Source: Fusobacterium gastrosuis
GTDB taxonomy: Bacteria; Fusobacteriota; Fusobacteriia; Fusobacteriales; Fusobacteriaceae
NCBI RefSeq assembly: GCF_900095285.1
Contig: NZ_LT607734.1
Span: 868,001 to 932,000, forward strand
Direction: 5' to 3'
DNA length: 64,000 nucleotides
Below, piece after piece: positions 26,458-41,190 of this stretch; the first letter of the stretch is position 1, and each line of letters opens with the position of its first letter. The notes beneath the pieces were generated by a model. The model searched no databases. It was not told the origin of the DNA and saw nothing but the letters and a program-made list of their open reading frames with translations. A program made the position numbers and the translations under genes.

Positions 26458-28539
26458 ATGGCTAGGAAAGTATCACTAGATATGACTAGAAACGTTGGAA
26501 TAATGGCTCACATCGATGCGGGGAAAACAACAACAACTGAAAGAATATTATTTTTTACTGGAGTTGAAAGAAAAATAGGTGAAGTTCATGAAGGTCAAGC
26601 AACAATGGACTGGATGGAACAAGAGCAAGAAAGAGGGATAACAATAACTTCTGCGGCTACTACTTGTTTTTGGAGAGAACACAGAATAAATATAATAGAC
26701 ACACCAGGACACGTGGACTTTACAGTTGAGGTTGAAAGATCTCTAAGAGTACTAGATGGAGCGGTTGCTGTATTCTCAGCTGTTGACGGGGTTCAACCAC
26801 AATCAGAAACAGTATGGAGACAAGCAGATAAATATAAAGTACCAAGAGTTGCATTTTTCAATAAAATGGACAGAATAGGTGCAAACTTTGATATGTGTGT
26901 ATCAGATATTAAAGAAAAATTAGGTTCAAATCCAGTTCCTATACAATTACCAATAGGGGCAGAAGATCAATTTGAAGGAGTTATTGACCTAATAGAAATG
27001 AAGGAAATAGTTTGGCCAGTAGATTCTGATAATGGTCAAAAATTTAATGTTCAAGAAGTAAGAGCTGAATTAAAAGAAAAAGCTGAAGAAGCTAGACAAT
27101 ACATGCTAGAATCAATAGTTGAAACTGATGATGCTCTAATGGAAAAATTCTTTGGTGGAGAAGAAATAACTACTGAAGAAATTAAAAAAGCATTAAGAAT
27201 AGCTACAATAGAAAATATAATTGTTCCTGTAACATGTGGTACAGCTTTCAAAAATAAAGGAGTTCAATCTCTTTTAGATGCAATAGTTGATTACATGCCT
27301 GCACCGACAGATGTTGCGATGGTAGAAGGAACAGATCCTAAAGATCCTGAAAAGAAAATAGATAGAGAAATGTCAGATGACGCACCTTTTGCTGCATTAG
27401 CATTTAAAGTAATGACTGACCCATTTGTAGGAAGATTAACTTTCTTCAGAGTATATGCAGGAATTATTGAAAAAGGATCATATGTTTTAAACTCAACAAA
27501 AGGTAAAAAAGAAAGAATGGGAAGAATTCTTCAAATGCATGCGAACAAGAGAGAAGAAATAGATTTCGTATATTGTGGAGATATAGCTGCTGCAGTTGGA
27601 TTGAAAGATACAACAACAGGAGATACTCTATGTGCTGAAGATGCTCCGATAGTTCTTGAAAAAATGGAATTCCCTGAACCAGTTATTTCAGTTGCAGTAG
27701 AACCTAAAACTAAAAATGACCAAGAAAAAATGGGAATTGCTTTATCAAAACTTGCAGAAGAAGATCCTACTTTCAGAGTTAGAACAGATGAAGAAACTGG
27801 ACAAACAATCATCTCAGGAATGGGAGAATTACACTTAGAAATCATAGTTGACAGAATGAAAAGAGAATTTAAAGTTGAATCAAATGTAGGAAAACCTCAA
27901 GTTGCTTACAGAGAAACAATTACAGATACTTATGATCAAGAAGTTAAGTATGCAAAACAATCTGGAGGTAGAGGACAATATGGACATGTTAAAATTATCC
28001 TTGAACCAAATCCAGGAAAAGAATTTGAGTTTGTAAATAAAATAACAGGAGGGGTTATTCCAAGAGAATATATTCCTGCAGTAGAAAAAGGATGTAAAGA
28101 AGCTCTTGAATCAGGGGTTATCGCAGGATATCCTTTAGTTGATGTAAAAGTAACACTTTATGATGGATCATACCACGAAGTTGACTCATCAGAAATGGCG
28201 TTTAAAATAGCTGGATCTATGGCTCTTAAACAAGCTGCAGCAAAAGCTAAACCAGTAATATTAGAACCAGTATTTAAAGTAGAAGTAACTACTCCAGAAG
28301 AATATATGGGAGATATTATTGGGGATTTAAACTCAAGAAGAGGGATGGTATCTGGAATGATAGATAGAAATGGTGCAAAAATAATAACTGCTAAAGTTCC
28401 TCTATCTGAAATGTTCGGATACGCAACTGACTTAAGATCAAAATCTCAAGGAAGAGCAACTTATTCTTGGGAATTTTCTGAATATCTTCAAGTACCAGCT
28501 TCTATCCAAAAAGCTATACAAGAAGAAAGAGGAAAATAA
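26458..28539 (+). CDS. fusA: Elongation factor G
   Basis: A 693-residue translational GTPase that drives ribosome translocation and, with RRF, recycling. Domain I carries the P-loop [15 protein letters not shown] (residues 17-31), RGITITSAA effector loop, DTPGHVDF and the NKMDR base motif. Domains II-V follow with the usual length. GGAGGAAAAATTTA upstream. Position in the str operon between rpsG and tuf supports the main EF-G rather than EF-G2 or a tetracycline-resistance relative. Confidence 0.97.
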   Translation: MARKVSLDMTRNVGIMAHIDAGKTTTTERILFFTGVERKIGEVHEGQATMDWMEQEQERGITITSAATTCFWREHRINIIDTPGHVDFTVEVERSLRVLDGAVAVFSAVDGVQPQSETVWRQADKYKVPRVAFFNKMDRIGANFDMCVSDIKEKLGSNPVPIQLPIGAEDQFEGVIDLIEMKEIVWPVDSDNGQKFNVQEVRAELKEKAEEARQYMLESIVETDDALMEKFFGGEEITTEEIKKALRIATIENIIVPVTCGTAFKNKGVQSLLDAIVDYMPAPTDVAMVEGTDPKDPEKKIDREMSDDAPFAALAFKVMTDPFVGRLTFFRVYAGIIEKGSYVLNSTKGKKERMGRILQMHANKREEIDFVYCGDIAAAVGLKDTTTGDTLCAEDAPIVLEKMEFPEPVISVAVEPKTKNDQEKMGIALSKLAEEDPTFRVRTDEETGQTIISGMGELHLEIIVDRMKREFKVESNVGKPQVAYRETITDTYDQEVKYAKQSGGRGQYGHVKIILEPNPGKEFEFVNKITGGVIPREYIPAVEKGCKEALESGVIAGYPLVDVKVTLYDGSYHEVDSSEMAFKIAGSMALKQAAAKAKPVILEPVFKVEVTTPEEYMGDIIGDLNSRRGMVSGMIDRNGAKIITAKVPLSEMFGYATDLRSKSQGRATYSWEFSEYLQVPASIQKAIQEERGK

Positions 28540-28624
28540 TTTACTTTTTAGTAAAATGTTGTATAATTATATAAATATTATTTAAATTTAAAAGATTAAT
28601 TTGAAATTTAATTAGGAGGAAAAA

Positions 28625-29809
28625 ATGGCTAAAGAAAAATTTGAAAGAAGCAAACCGCACGTAAACATCGGAACTATCGGACACGTTGACCACGGAAAAA
28701 CAACTACAACTGCAGCAATTTCTAAAGTATTATCTGATAAAGGACTTGCTAAAAAAGTTGATTTCGACCAAATCGACGCTGCTCCTGAAGAAAAAGAAAG
28801 AGGAATTACAATCAATACAGCTCACATAGAATATGAAACAGCAACAAGACACTATGCTCACGTTGACTGTCCAGGACACGCTGACTATGTTAAAAACATG
28901 ATAACTGGAGCAGCTCAAATGGACGGGGCTATCTTAGTTGTTTCTGCAGCTGATGGTCCTATGCCTCAAACAAGAGAACATATCTTACTTTCTAGACAAG
29001 TTGGAGTTCCATATATCGTTGTTTATTTAAATAAATCAGATATGGTTGAAGATGAAGAATTATTAGAATTAGTTGAAATGGAAGTTAGAGAATTATTAAC
29101 TGAATATGGATTCCCAGGAGATGACATTCCTGTAATAAGAGGTTCATCTTTAGGAGCTTTAAATGGTGAAGAAAAATGGATAGAACAAATAATGGAACTT
29201 ATGAATGCAGTTGATAGCTACATTCCAACTCCAGAAAGAGCAGTAGACCAACCATTCTTAATGCCAATAGAAGACGTTTTCACAATTACAGGAAGAGGAA
29301 CAGTTGTTACTGGAAGAGTTGAAAGAGGAGTTATCAAAGTTGGAGAAGAAATAGAAATAGTTGGAATTAAACCTACTACAAAAACTACTTGTACAGGAGT
29401 AGAAATGTTTAGAAAACTTCTTGATCAAGGTCAAGCAGGGGACAACATAGGAGCTCTATTAAGAGGAGTTAAAAAAGAAGATGTTGAAAGAGGACAAGTT
29501 CTTGCTAAACCAGGAAGTATTTTACCTCATACAAACTTCAGAGGAGAAGTTTACGTATTAACTAAAGAAGAAGGAGGAAGACATACTCCATTCTTCTCAG
29601 GATATAGACCACAATTCTACTTCAGAACTACAGATATAACTGGAGCAGTAACTTTACCAGAAGGAGTAGAAATGGTAATGCCTGGAGATAACATTGAAAT
29701 GACTGTAGAATTAATACACCCAATCGCAATGGAAACTGGATTAAGATTCGCTATCAGAGAAGGTGGAAGAACAGTTGCTTCAGGAGTTGTTTCTGAAATA
29801 ACTAAATAA
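28625..29809 (+). CDS. tuf: Elongation factor Tu
   Basis: A 394-residue EF-Tu, delivering aminoacyl-tRNA to the ribosome. The P-loop [10 protein letters not shown] (residues 19-28), effector [21 protein letters not shown] and base-recognition NKSD are present; domains II and III are complete. Codon use near the start favours C-ending codons (for example GACCACGG) more than neighbouring genes, as expected for very high expression. AGGAGGAAAAA precedes the start, and an 85-base gap after fusA contains a small hairpin and a possible TATAAT, so extra local promotion is possible. Confidence 0.98.
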   Translation: MAKEKFERSKPHVNIGTIGHVDHGKTTTTAAISKVLSDKGLAKKVDFDQIDAAPEEKERGITINTAHIEYETATRHYAHVDCPGHADYVKNMITGAAQMDGAILVVSAADGPMPQTREHILLSRQVGVPYIVVYLNKSDMVEDEELLELVEMEVRELLTEYGFPGDDIPVIRGSSLGALNGEEKWIEQIMELMNAVDSYIPTPERAVDQPFLMPIEDVFTITGRGTVVTGRVERGVIKVGEEIEIVGIKPTTKTTCTGVEMFRKLLDQGQAGDNIGALLRGVKKEDVERGQVLAKPGSILPHTNFRGEVYVLTKEEGGRHTPFFSGYRPQFYFRTTDITGAVTLPEGVEMVMPGDNIEMTVELIHPIAMETGLRFAIREGGRTVASGVVSEITK

Positions 29810-29835
29810 TAATTTCTAATTGAAATTAAATAAAG

Positions 29836-29868
29836 CAAGAGAGTTTAGGCTCTCTTGTTTTATTTTTA
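29836..29868 (+). terminator. Terminator of the str operon
   Basis: CAAGAGAG (29836-29843) pairs with CTCTCTTG (29850-29857) around TTTAGG, followed by TTTTATTTTT. Confidence 0.88.
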
Positions 29869-29914
29869 CAAAAATGTTAAAATCGAAAATATAAAAAATT
29901 TATATGGAGGAAAA

Positions 29915-31228
29915 ATGTTGGGAATAGGAGCAGTATTTTTGTTTGCATTAGTTTTGATAATTTCTCTTTTTCTAAAGATTTCTGTAATATTTGCTTTAAT
30001 AACAGGTTTCTTTATTTTTATTGCATATGGATTAATTGAAGGGCATAAGCTAAAATCTTTATTAAAAATGGCATTATCAGGGCTCTTAAATGTAAAAAAT
30101 ATTCTAATAGTTTTTCTTCTAATAGGGATGATAACTGCATTATGGAGAGCTTCAGGAACAATAGCATTCATAATTTATTATGGTTCAAAGCTAATTTCTC
30201 CATCAATTTTTATTTTTTTAACATTTTTTTTGTGTTCAATATTATCTTTATTAATAGGGACTTCTCTAGGCACTGCAGCAACAATGGGAGTAATTTGTAT
30301 ATCAATAGCAAGGACTATGGCTATAAATGAACTGTATGTGGCAGGTGCTGTATTGAGTGGGATATACTTAGGTGATAGAAATTCACCTCTCTCTACAAGT
30401 GCGATGTTGGTTGCTGAAGTAACAAAAACAGATTTATTTGAAAATTTGAAAGAAATGTTTAAAACTTCTATTGTTCCAATAATTGTAACTTCATCAATTT
30501 ATTTATTATTGGGTTTAAATTTGAAAACAGTGAATAATAATTTAGACATAACTTTTCTTTTTCAGGAAAATTATAATCTAAATAGTGTTACTATAATTCC
30601 TGCGTTATTGATAATTCTTTTGTCAGTATTAAAAGTAAAAGTTAAGTTAACAATGACAATAAGTATAATCTTATCAGCAATAATAGCTTTATTTTTTCAA
30701 GATGAAAGTATAGCAAATATAGTAATATATATAATTTATGGATATACAAATAAGAATATAGAATTAAATACATTGATGCAAGGAGGTGGAATAATTTCAA
30801 TGTTAAAGGTTTCTTTTATTGTTGGAATTTCATCTTCATATTCAGGAATATTTGCTAAAACTGGTATATTGAAAAAAATAAAGGAAGTTATTGCGAATAT
30901 CTCAAGGAAAACTACAGATTTTGGAGCAGTATTAATAACAGCAATATTATCGTGTGGAATAGCTTGCAACCAAAGTTTAGCTACTATTTTAACAGAACAA
31001 CTATGTAATGAAATTATGCCTAAGAAAAAATTGGCAATTGCAATTGAAAATACAGTTATAATAATAGCAGGATTAATTCCATGGTCTATTGCAATGGCAG
31101 TGCCATTAAGAGCTTTAAATGTTGAAAACGAAGCTGGATTATATGCTGTATTTCTATATATTTTGCCACTTTGGAATTTTTTATTGTCTATAAAAACAAA
31201 AAAAATAATTAATGAATCGAATAGTTAA
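29915..31228 (+). CDS. NhaC-family cation/proton antiporter or amino acid exchanger
   Basis: A 437-residue membrane protein with about 11-12 helices of the NhaC family (PF03553). The typical motifs are LSLLIGTSLGTAATMGVICISIA and VLSGIYLGDRNSPLSTSAMLVAEVTKTD. Members include Na+/H+ antiporters and organic-solute exchangers such as malate/lactate. The following genes encode histidine breakdown, so a role in histidine or product exchange is possible but only inferred. The ATG at 29915 is preferred to the one at 29855 because GGAGG lies 6 bases upstream and the extra N-terminus is lysine/asparagine-rich and atypical. Confidence 0.82.
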   Translation: MLGIGAVFLFALVLIISLFLKISVIFALITGFFIFIAYGLIEGHKLKSLLKMALSGLLNVKNILIVFLLIGMITALWRASGTIAFIIYYGSKLISPSIFIFLTFFLCSILSLLIGTSLGTAATMGVICISIARTMAINELYVAGAVLSGIYLGDRNSPLSTSAMLVAEVTKTDLFENLKEMFKTSIVPIIVTSSIYLLLGLNLKTVNNNLDITFLFQENYNLNSVTIIPALLIILLSVLKVKVKLTMTISIILSAIIALFFQDESIANIVIYIIYGYTNKNIELNTLMQGGGIISMLKVSFIVGISSSYSGIFAKTGILKKIKEVIANISRKTTDFGAVLITAILSCGIACNQSLATILTEQLCNEIMPKKKLAIAIENTVIIIAGLIPWSIAMAVPLRALNVENEAGLYAVFLYILPLWNFLLSIKTKKIINESNS

Positions 31229-31413
31229 AATATATAAAATATATTCGTAATAATTAAAAAAAAATTCTATAATTGTTTTATAAGAAAAATTATTGTACTA
31301 TTACTAATAGTTTATTTATAAAAAAGATAAAAAATAAAATTTTTATTTTTTAAATAATTATTAAAGTCATTTTAAAAATTAATTTTGTTTTATTATAAAT
31401 GGAGGTGTTTGTT

Positions 31414-32949
31414 TTGGAAATAGTATTGAGCAGTAAAAAAATTACTTTAGAAGACTTAATCAATGTTACAAGAAATGGATACAAGGTGTCTATTTCACAG
31501 GAAGCTTATGAAAAAATTGATAAGGCAAGAGCTTTAGTAGACAAATATGTTGAAGAGGGTAGAGTATCTTATGGAATTACAACAGGTTTTGGAAAGTTTG
31601 CTGAAGTTTCTATCTCTAAGGAACAAACAGGTGAATTACAAAGAAACATAGTAATGAGCCATGCTTGTAGTGTTGGAGAACCATTGCCAATAGATGTAGC
31701 AAGAGGTATAGTATTTTTGAGAGCTGTAAATTTAGCTAAGGGATATTCAGGAGCTAGAAGAATAGTTGTTGAAACTTTAGTTGAAATGCTAAATAAAAAT
31801 GTAACTCCATGGATACCAGAAAAAGGTTCAGTAGGATCTTCAGGTGATTTATCTCCATTAGCACATATGTCACTAGTATTACTAGGAATGGGAAAAGCTT
31901 ATTACAATGGAGAATTATTGAGTGGAAAAGAAGCAATGGAAAAAGCAGGAATTGCAATTATTCCGTCGCTATCTTCAAAAGAAGGATTGGCTCTAACAAA
32001 CGGTACACAATCTTTGACTTCTTTAGGAGCACATACTCTATACGATGCAATAAATCTGTCTAAACACCTAGATATAGCAGCATCTATGACTATGGAAGGA
32101 CTACATGGAATAATAGATGCATATGACCCTAGAATAGGAGAAGTTAGAGGACAATCTGGACAAATAAGAACTGCTAAAAATATGAGAACTATTTTAGCTG
32201 GAAGTAAAAATGTAACTAAGCAAGGTGTAGAAAGAGTTCAAGATTCTTATGTTTTAAGATGTATACCTCAAATACATGGAGCAACTAAAGATACTTTAGA
32301 ATATGTTAAACAAAAAGTTGAAATAGAAATAAATGCAGTTACAGACAATCCATTGATATTTGTTGAAACTGATGAAGTTATATCAGGAGGAAATTTCCAT
32401 GGACAACCTATGGCATTACCATTTGACTTCTTAGGAATAGCTATTGCTGAAATGGCAAATGTTTCTGAAAGAAGAATAGAAAAAATGACTAACCCAGCAC
32501 TAAGCCATGGTTTACCAGGATTTTTAGTTCAAAATGGTGGTTTAAATTCAGGGTTTATGATAGTTCAATATTCAGCGGCAGCTCTTGTTTCTGAAAATAA
32601 AGTATTAGCTCATCCTGCATCAGTTGATTCAATACCTACATCAGCTAACCAAGAAGACCATGTATCAATGGGATCAATAGCAGCTATAAAGGCTAAAAAT
32701 ATATTAGAAAATACAAGAAAAGTAGTAGGAATGGAATTAATTTCTGCTTGTCAAGCAATTGATTTAAAAGGAGCAAAAGATAAACTATCTCCTGCAACTA
32801 GAGTAGCATATGATGAAGTAAGAAGAATAGTTCCTTATGTATCAGAAGATAGAGAAATGTATGTAGATATTCATAATGCTGAGGATATTATAAAAACTAA
32901 TAAAATAGTTGAAAGCGTAGAAAAAGAAACAGGAACTTTAGAGTTTTAA
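31414..32949 (+). CDS. hutH: Histidine ammonia-lyase
   Basis: A 511-residue lyase converting histidine to urocanate and ammonia, first step of the hut pathway. The prosthetic MIO group forms from an internal tripeptide in GSVGSSGDLSPLAHMS (about residues 140-155); the first residue here is Ser rather than the common Ala, a change the family pattern tolerates. TTDNP-like and YSAAALVSENK motifs also fit. The likely start is TTG at 31414, 8 bases after GGAGGT; an ATG at 31399 overlaps the ribosome binding site. It is followed by hutU in the same operon. The next step genes hutI and ftcD are not in the window. Confidence 0.94.
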   Translation: MEIVLSSKKITLEDLINVTRNGYKVSISQEAYEKIDKARALVDKYVEEGRVSYGITTGFGKFAEVSISKEQTGELQRNIVMSHACSVGEPLPIDVARGIVFLRAVNLAKGYSGARRIVVETLVEMLNKNVTPWIPEKGSVGSSGDLSPLAHMSLVLLGMGKAYYNGELLSGKEAMEKAGIAIIPSLSSKEGLALTNGTQSLTSLGAHTLYDAINLSKHLDIAASMTMEGLHGIIDAYDPRIGEVRGQSGQIRTAKNMRTILAGSKNVTKQGVERVQDSYVLRCIPQIHGATKDTLEYVKQKVEIEINAVTDNPLIFVETDEVISGGNFHGQPMALPFDFLGIAIAEMANVSERRIEKMTNPALSHGLPGFLVQNGGLNSGFMIVQYSAAALVSENKVLAHPASVDSIPTSANQEDHVSMGSIAAIKAKNILENTRKVVGMELISACQAIDLKGAKDKLSPATRVAYDEVRRIVPYVSEDREMYVDIHNAEDIIKTNKIVESVEKETGTLEF

Positions 32950-32964
32950 TTGGGAGGAGAATTA

Positions 32965-34986
32965 ATGATTAACAATAAGTCAATTTATGAAGCAATGACA
33001 ATAAAACTAACAGCAGAAGATATACCAATGGAGATACCAAAATTAGATCCGTCAATAAGAAGAGCTCCTAAAAGAATAGCAAAATTATCAGAACATGATA
33101 GAGAATTAGCAGTAAGAAATGCTCTTAGATACATACCAGAAGAATTTCATGAAATGCTAGCTCCAGAATTTTTAGAAGAATTGGAAACTTATGGAAGAAT
33201 CTATGGATATAGATTTAGACCAGCAGGACAGCTTTATGGAAAACCAATAGATGAATATAAAGGAAAATGTGTAGAAGCGAAAGCTATGCAAGTTATGATA
33301 GATAATAATTTGGATTTTGATATAGCATTGTATCCATATGAACTTGTAACTTATGGAGAAACAGGACAAGTTTGCCAAAACTGGATGCAATATAGATTGA
33401 TAAAAAAATATTTAGAAAATATGACACAAGATCAGACTTTGGTTGTAACATCAGGACATCCAGCAGGACTTTTTAGATCTAATCCATCTGCACCAAGAGC
33501 AATAATAACAAATGGTCTTATGATAGGATTATTTGATAATTATGAAGATTGGGCAAGAGGTGCAGCAATAGGAGTAGCAAACTATGGACAAATGACAGCA
33601 GGTGGTTGGATGTATATAGGACCACAAGGTATAGTTCATGGTACATATTCAACAATTTTAAATGCAGGAAGACTTTTCTGTGGAGTACCAGCTGATGGAG
33701 ATTTAAGAGGAAAATTATTTGTAACATCAGGACTTGGTGGAATGAGTGGAGCTCAAGGAAAAGCTTGTGAAATAGCGAAAGGTGTTGGAATAGTTGCGGA
33801 AGTTGATTTATCAAGAATCAATACAAGACTTGAACAAGGATGGGTAAATATAATAACTAAAACTCCTGAAGAAACATTTAAAGTTGCAGAAGAAAAAATT
33901 GCAGCAAAAGAACCTTATGCTATAGCATATCATGGAAATATAGTTGAAATCTTAGAATATGCAATAGAACATAATAAACATATAGATTTGTTATCTGATC
34001 AAACTTCATGCCATGCTGTATATGATGGAGGATATTGCCCAGTTGGAACTTCATTTGAAGAAAGAACTAGACTTCTAGGAACTGACAGAGCAAAATTTAG
34101 AGAATTAGTCAATGAAGGATTGAAAAGACATTATAGAGCAATCAAAACATTACATGATAGAGGAGTATATTTCTTCGATTATGGAAATAGTTTCTTGAAA
34201 TCTATATATGATGTAGGAATAAAAGAAATTTCTAAAAATGGTGTAGATGATAAAGAAGGATTTATATTCCCATCATATGTTGAAGATATATTAGGACCAG
34301 AGCTATTTGACTATGGATATGGACCATTTAGATGGGTATGTCTATCTAGAAAAAAAGAAGATTTATTAAAAACAGATAGAGCAGCATTAGAATTGGTTGA
34401 TCCAAATAGAAGATATCAAGATAGAGATAACTATGTATGGATACAAGATGCAGATAAGAATGGACTTGTTGTTGGAACACAAGCAAGAATTTTCTATCAA
34501 GATGCTATGAGTAGAACAAGAATAGCTTTAAAATTCAATGAAATGGTAAGAAATGGTGAAATTGGTCCAGTAATGTTAGGAAGAGATCATCATGATGTAT
34601 CTGGAACTGACTCTCCGTTTAGAGAAACTTCAAATATAAAAGACGGAAGTAATATAATGGCTGAAATGGCAACACAATGTTTTGCTGGAAATGCAGCAAG
34701 AGGAATGACTATGATTGCTCTTCATAATGGTGGAGGAGTAGGAATAGGAAAATCTATAAATGGTGGATTCGGTATGGTACTTGATGGAAGCCATAGAGTG
34801 GATGAAATTTTAATGCAAGCTATGCCTTGGGATGTTATGGGTGGAGTTGCAAGAAGAGCTTGGGCAAGAAATCCACATTCAATAGAAACTGTAATTGAAT
34901 ATAATAATGATAATAAAGGAACAGATCATATTACATTACCATATGTAGTTTCTGATGAATTAATTAAAAAAGTTTTTAAAAAATAA
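32965..34986 (+). CDS. hutU: Urocanate hydratase
   Basis: A 673-residue NAD+-dependent urocanase that hydrates urocanate to imidazolone propionate. It belongs to the long form (like the animal enzyme) rather than the about 555-residue form of proteobacteria. Family features seen are TSGHPAGLFRSNPSAPRAI, GWMYIGPQGIVHGTYSTILNAGR (NAD+-binding area), DQTSCHAVYDGGYCPVG containing the conserved Cys, and ARNPHSIETV near the C-terminus. GGGAGG lies 7 bases before the ATG at 32965; the TTG at 32950 is unlikely to be the start. It ends before a terminator. Confidence 0.95.
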   Translation: MINNKSIYEAMTIKLTAEDIPMEIPKLDPSIRRAPKRIAKLSEHDRELAVRNALRYIPEEFHEMLAPEFLEELETYGRIYGYRFRPAGQLYGKPIDEYKGKCVEAKAMQVMIDNNLDFDIALYPYELVTYGETGQVCQNWMQYRLIKKYLENMTQDQTLVVTSGHPAGLFRSNPSAPRAIITNGLMIGLFDNYEDWARGAAIGVANYGQMTAGGWMYIGPQGIVHGTYSTILNAGRLFCGVPADGDLRGKLFVTSGLGGMSGAQGKACEIAKGVGIVAEVDLSRINTRLEQGWVNIITKTPEETFKVAEEKIAAKEPYAIAYHGNIVEILEYAIEHNKHIDLLSDQTSCHAVYDGGYCPVGTSFEERTRLLGTDRAKFRELVNEGLKRHYRAIKTLHDRGVYFFDYGNSFLKSIYDVGIKEISKNGVDDKEGFIFPSYVEDILGPELFDYGYGPFRWVCLSRKKEDLLKTDRAALELVDPNRRYQDRDNYVWIQDADKNGLVVGTQARIFYQDAMSRTRIALKFNEMVRNGEIGPVMLGRDHHDVSGTDSPFRETSNIKDGSNIMAEMATQCFAGNAARGMTMIALHNGGGVGIGKSINGGFGMVLDGSHRVDEILMQAMPWDVMGGVARRAWARNPHSIETVIEYNNDNKGTDHITLPYVVSDELIKKVFKK

Positions 34987-35012
34987 GTCTTTAACCTACT
35001 TTCTATAAATAA

Positions 35013-35044
35013 AAAAGATACTCCTTAGGGAGTATCTTTTTTAT
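35013..35044 (+). terminator. Terminator of the hut operon
   Basis: AAAAGATACTCC pairs with GGAGTATCTTTT around TTAG, then a short T run. Confidence 0.88.
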
Positions 35045-35248
35045 TTAACTCTGTATAAAGTAATATTAATGTAAATTAAACAAGGTTTTTAATAAAATAT
35101 TGAAATATCTTTTATAAAAAAATTAAAAAATTTTATATTATTTAAATATATATATATAAATATTTCAGGGTATTTTTAGTATAAAGTTATTGAAAAATAA
35201 GAGAAAAGGATGAGGGTAATAAAAAATAAAAAAAGTAAAAAAATATAG

Positions 35249-35277
35249 TTGACAAAAAGTAGTAGTGATGGTAAGAT
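35249..35277 (+). promoter_or_regulatory. rrn: rRNA operon promoter
   Basis: TTGACA (35249-35254) and TAAGAT (35272-35277) with a 17-base spacer, preceded by an A/T tract suited as an UP element and about 118 bases before the 16S gene. Confidence 0.85.
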
Positions 35278-35309
35278 AATCAATGTCCACTTGAGAAGGT
35301 AGGACGAGG

Positions 35310-35337
35310 ACATTAGCAAAAGAATAGAGAAAAGACA
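35310..35337 (+). other. Left half of the pre-16S processing stem
   Basis: The segment containing TAGCAAA...TAGAGAAAAGACA is complementary, with small bulges, to TGTCTTTCTCTATTTGC (from 36913) just after the 16S gene. Base pairing across the 16S gene would make the RNase III-type processing helix. Confidence 0.75.
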
Positions 35338-35394
35338 AAAAGCAACCATTAAATTTGGTGTAAAATAAAAAGAAGCAAATGAGCTTTAATAGAT

Positions 35395-36900
<1,506 letters not shown>

Positions 36901-37029
36901 CTAAGGAGAAGCTGTCTTTCTCTATTTGCTATGTTCATATGAACATTGGAAACTATATAGTAGAACAAACAAGAAAAAAACAAAAAACAAACTCTAAAAT
37001 TTCTTTAGAGTTAGCTGTCAAAAAAAATA
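36901..37029 (+). other. 16S-23S spacer without tRNA
   Basis: A short spacer of about 130 bases. It holds no tRNA. It contains the right half of the pre-16S stem (36913-36934), a 16-base palindrome ATGTTCATATGAACAT (36931-36946), AACTATATAGTA (36951-36962) that pairs with the region after the 23S gene, and a hairpin AACTCTAAA/TTTAGAGTT (36990-37012). Confidence 0.85.
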
Positions 37030-39940
<2,911 letters not shown>

Positions 39941-40020
39941 AAGGCAAGTTTGTATTTACTATATAGTTTTGAGTGTTCATAGAACACTTGCGCATAACGG
40001 TGTTATGTGTTAAAATTAAA
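39941..40020 (+). other. 23S-5S spacer with processing stem half
   Basis: TACTATATAGTT (39957-39968) is the exact complement of 36951-36962 before the 23S gene, extended by GTTTGT (39948-39953) pairing with ACAAAC, making the pre-23S processing helix. Two local hairpins follow: AGTGTTC/GAACACT and CATAAC/GTTATG. Confidence 0.75.
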
Positions 40021-40021
40021 T

Positions 40022-40140
40022 AGCTTGGTGAGAATAGCTATGGGGGTACACCTAGTAACATTCCGAACCTAGAAGTTAAGCCCATATACGCTGAAGGTAC
40101 TTGGTTGGAAGCGACCTGGGAGAATAGGGATTTGCCAAGC
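40022..40140 (+). rRNA. rrf: 5S ribosomal RNA
   Basis: About 118 bases with the terminal helix GCTTGG/CCAAGC, the internal CCGAACCTAGAAGTTAAGCCC segment (split here as CCGAACC and GAAGTTAAGC) and the typical loop E region GCGACCTGGGAGAATAGG. It follows 23S by about 80 bases. Confidence 0.95.
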
Positions 40141-40152
40141 AATATTTAAAGG

Positions 40153-40178
40153 AGAGAAGCTAGTGCTTCTCTTTTTTT
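40153..40178 (+). terminator. rRNA operon terminator
   Basis: AGAGAAGC (40153-40160) pairs with GCTTCTCT (40165-40172) around TAGT, followed by seven T. Confidence 0.9.
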
Positions 40179-40373
40179 GTATTGATAGGAACAGATTTTT
40201 AAGATAAATAATTAACTAAAGTGAAACTAGCCTATAATAAAAATTTTTTTATAAATAATAGTCATAACTTTTTATTTTTAAATTTATATTTAAAAATAAA
40301 AATCTTTTAATGTAGATTTCTTTATCTAAATTATGATAAAATAAAAAATAAATTGCTTAAATAGGAGAAAATT

Positions 40374-41174
40374 ATGAAGAATAAAATAGCTTTTATGAGT
40401 ACATCTAATAAAGTTTCAAAAGAAATAGAAAAATATTTAGATAAAAGTAGTGAATTTATAGTTGTAGATGTAAATCTTTCAAATTCACTTGAAAAAGCTC
40501 GGAGTTTAGTAGAAGATGGAATAAAAGTTATTATAGCAAAAACAGCAATAAAACTAAAAATAGAAAAGAATATACCTATACCAATAATAGCTATGGAAAA
40601 TACTTTATCAGATTATATAGAATTGCTAGACAGTATAGATACTAATAAAAGAATAACTTTTATAGATTTTATAGAACCTCCTCAAAGTTTCAAAAAATTA
40701 ATAAAAATATCTAATAGAAATATAAATTTTAAATTTTTTTCTGATGAAGAAACTTGTAAACAGGTTATTAATGAAGCAATAAAAAGTAAATCAGATGTAA
40801 TAATTGGAGGAATATTGGTAAAAAAATATGCTAAAGATAAAGAAGTTGAAGTCTATGATTTACCTATATCAGAAGATACTGTTAGTATATATAAAGAAAT
40901 AGGAAAGCAAGTTTTAGAAAATATAAGTAAGAAAAATATTAAAGATGAAGTAGTAAAAAATATAGAAGTATTAATAAAAAATTATTTAGATAATGATAAT
41001 AAAATGAGTAATAATATTTTAGATAAAATTACTATGAATGATACAGAGAAAGACAAAATTATAAAAGCTCTAAAGAAAAACTCTTTTTCAATTATAAAAA
41101 CAGCAAAAGATTTAGAAATGAGTAGAACAACACTTTGGCGAAAATTAAAAAAATTTAATATAACTATAATTTAA
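40374..41174 (+). CDS. PrpR N-terminal sensor domain joined to a Fis-type HTH, no AAA+ domain
   Basis: A 266-residue protein. Residues 1-175 resemble the PrpR_N domain (PF06506), the ligand-sensing part of sigma-54 activators: IAFMSTSNKVSKEIEKY, DGIKVIIAKTAIKLKIE, and VIIGGILVKKYAKDKEVEVY. The last 45 residues are a Fis/HTH_8 DNA-binding helix-turn-helix (DKIIKALKKNSFSIIKTAKDLEMSRTTLWRKLKKF). The central AAA+ ATPase that contacts sigma-54 (about 230 aa, GAFTGA motif) is absent, with only a linker in its place, so it probably acts as an ordinary repressor or activator. It is followed 16 bases later by ybaK. Target unknown. Confidence 0.75.
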   Translation: MKNKIAFMSTSNKVSKEIEKYLDKSSEFIVVDVNLSNSLEKARSLVEDGIKVIIAKTAIKLKIEKNIPIPIIAMENTLSDYIELLDSIDTNKRITFIDFIEPPQSFKKLIKISNRNINFKFFSDEETCKQVINEAIKSKSDVIIGGILVKKYAKDKEVEVYDLPISEDTVSIYKEIGKQVLENISKKNIKDEVVKNIEVLIKNYLDNDNKMSNNILDKITMNDTEKDKIIKALKKNSFSIIKTAKDLEMSRTTLWRKLKKFNITII

Positions 41175-41190
41175 AAAGGAAAAGAAAAAA

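Larger units (their letters stand above)
35045..35394 (+). other. rRNA operon upstream region
   Basis: About 350 bases with no gene. The first 200 are extremely A/T-rich, resembling an UP-element zone before an rRNA promoter. The promoter lies at 35249-35277; the transcribed leader contains a hairpin (AATGTCC 35282-35288 with GGACATT 35308-35314) and the left half of the 16S processing stem. Confidence 0.75.

Noticed and set aside
28540-28624. Separate tuf promoter
   Set aside because: A TATAAT is present but no -35 at proper spacing; kept only as a possibility.
29855-29914. Longer N-terminus for the NhaC-like protein
   Set aside because: The ATG at 29855 lies inside the str operon terminator tail and lacks a ribosome binding site; the ATG at 29915 has GGAGG.
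36901-37029. tRNA in the 16S-23S spacer
   Set aside because: No cloverleaf could be folded; only hairpins and processing-stem sequences.
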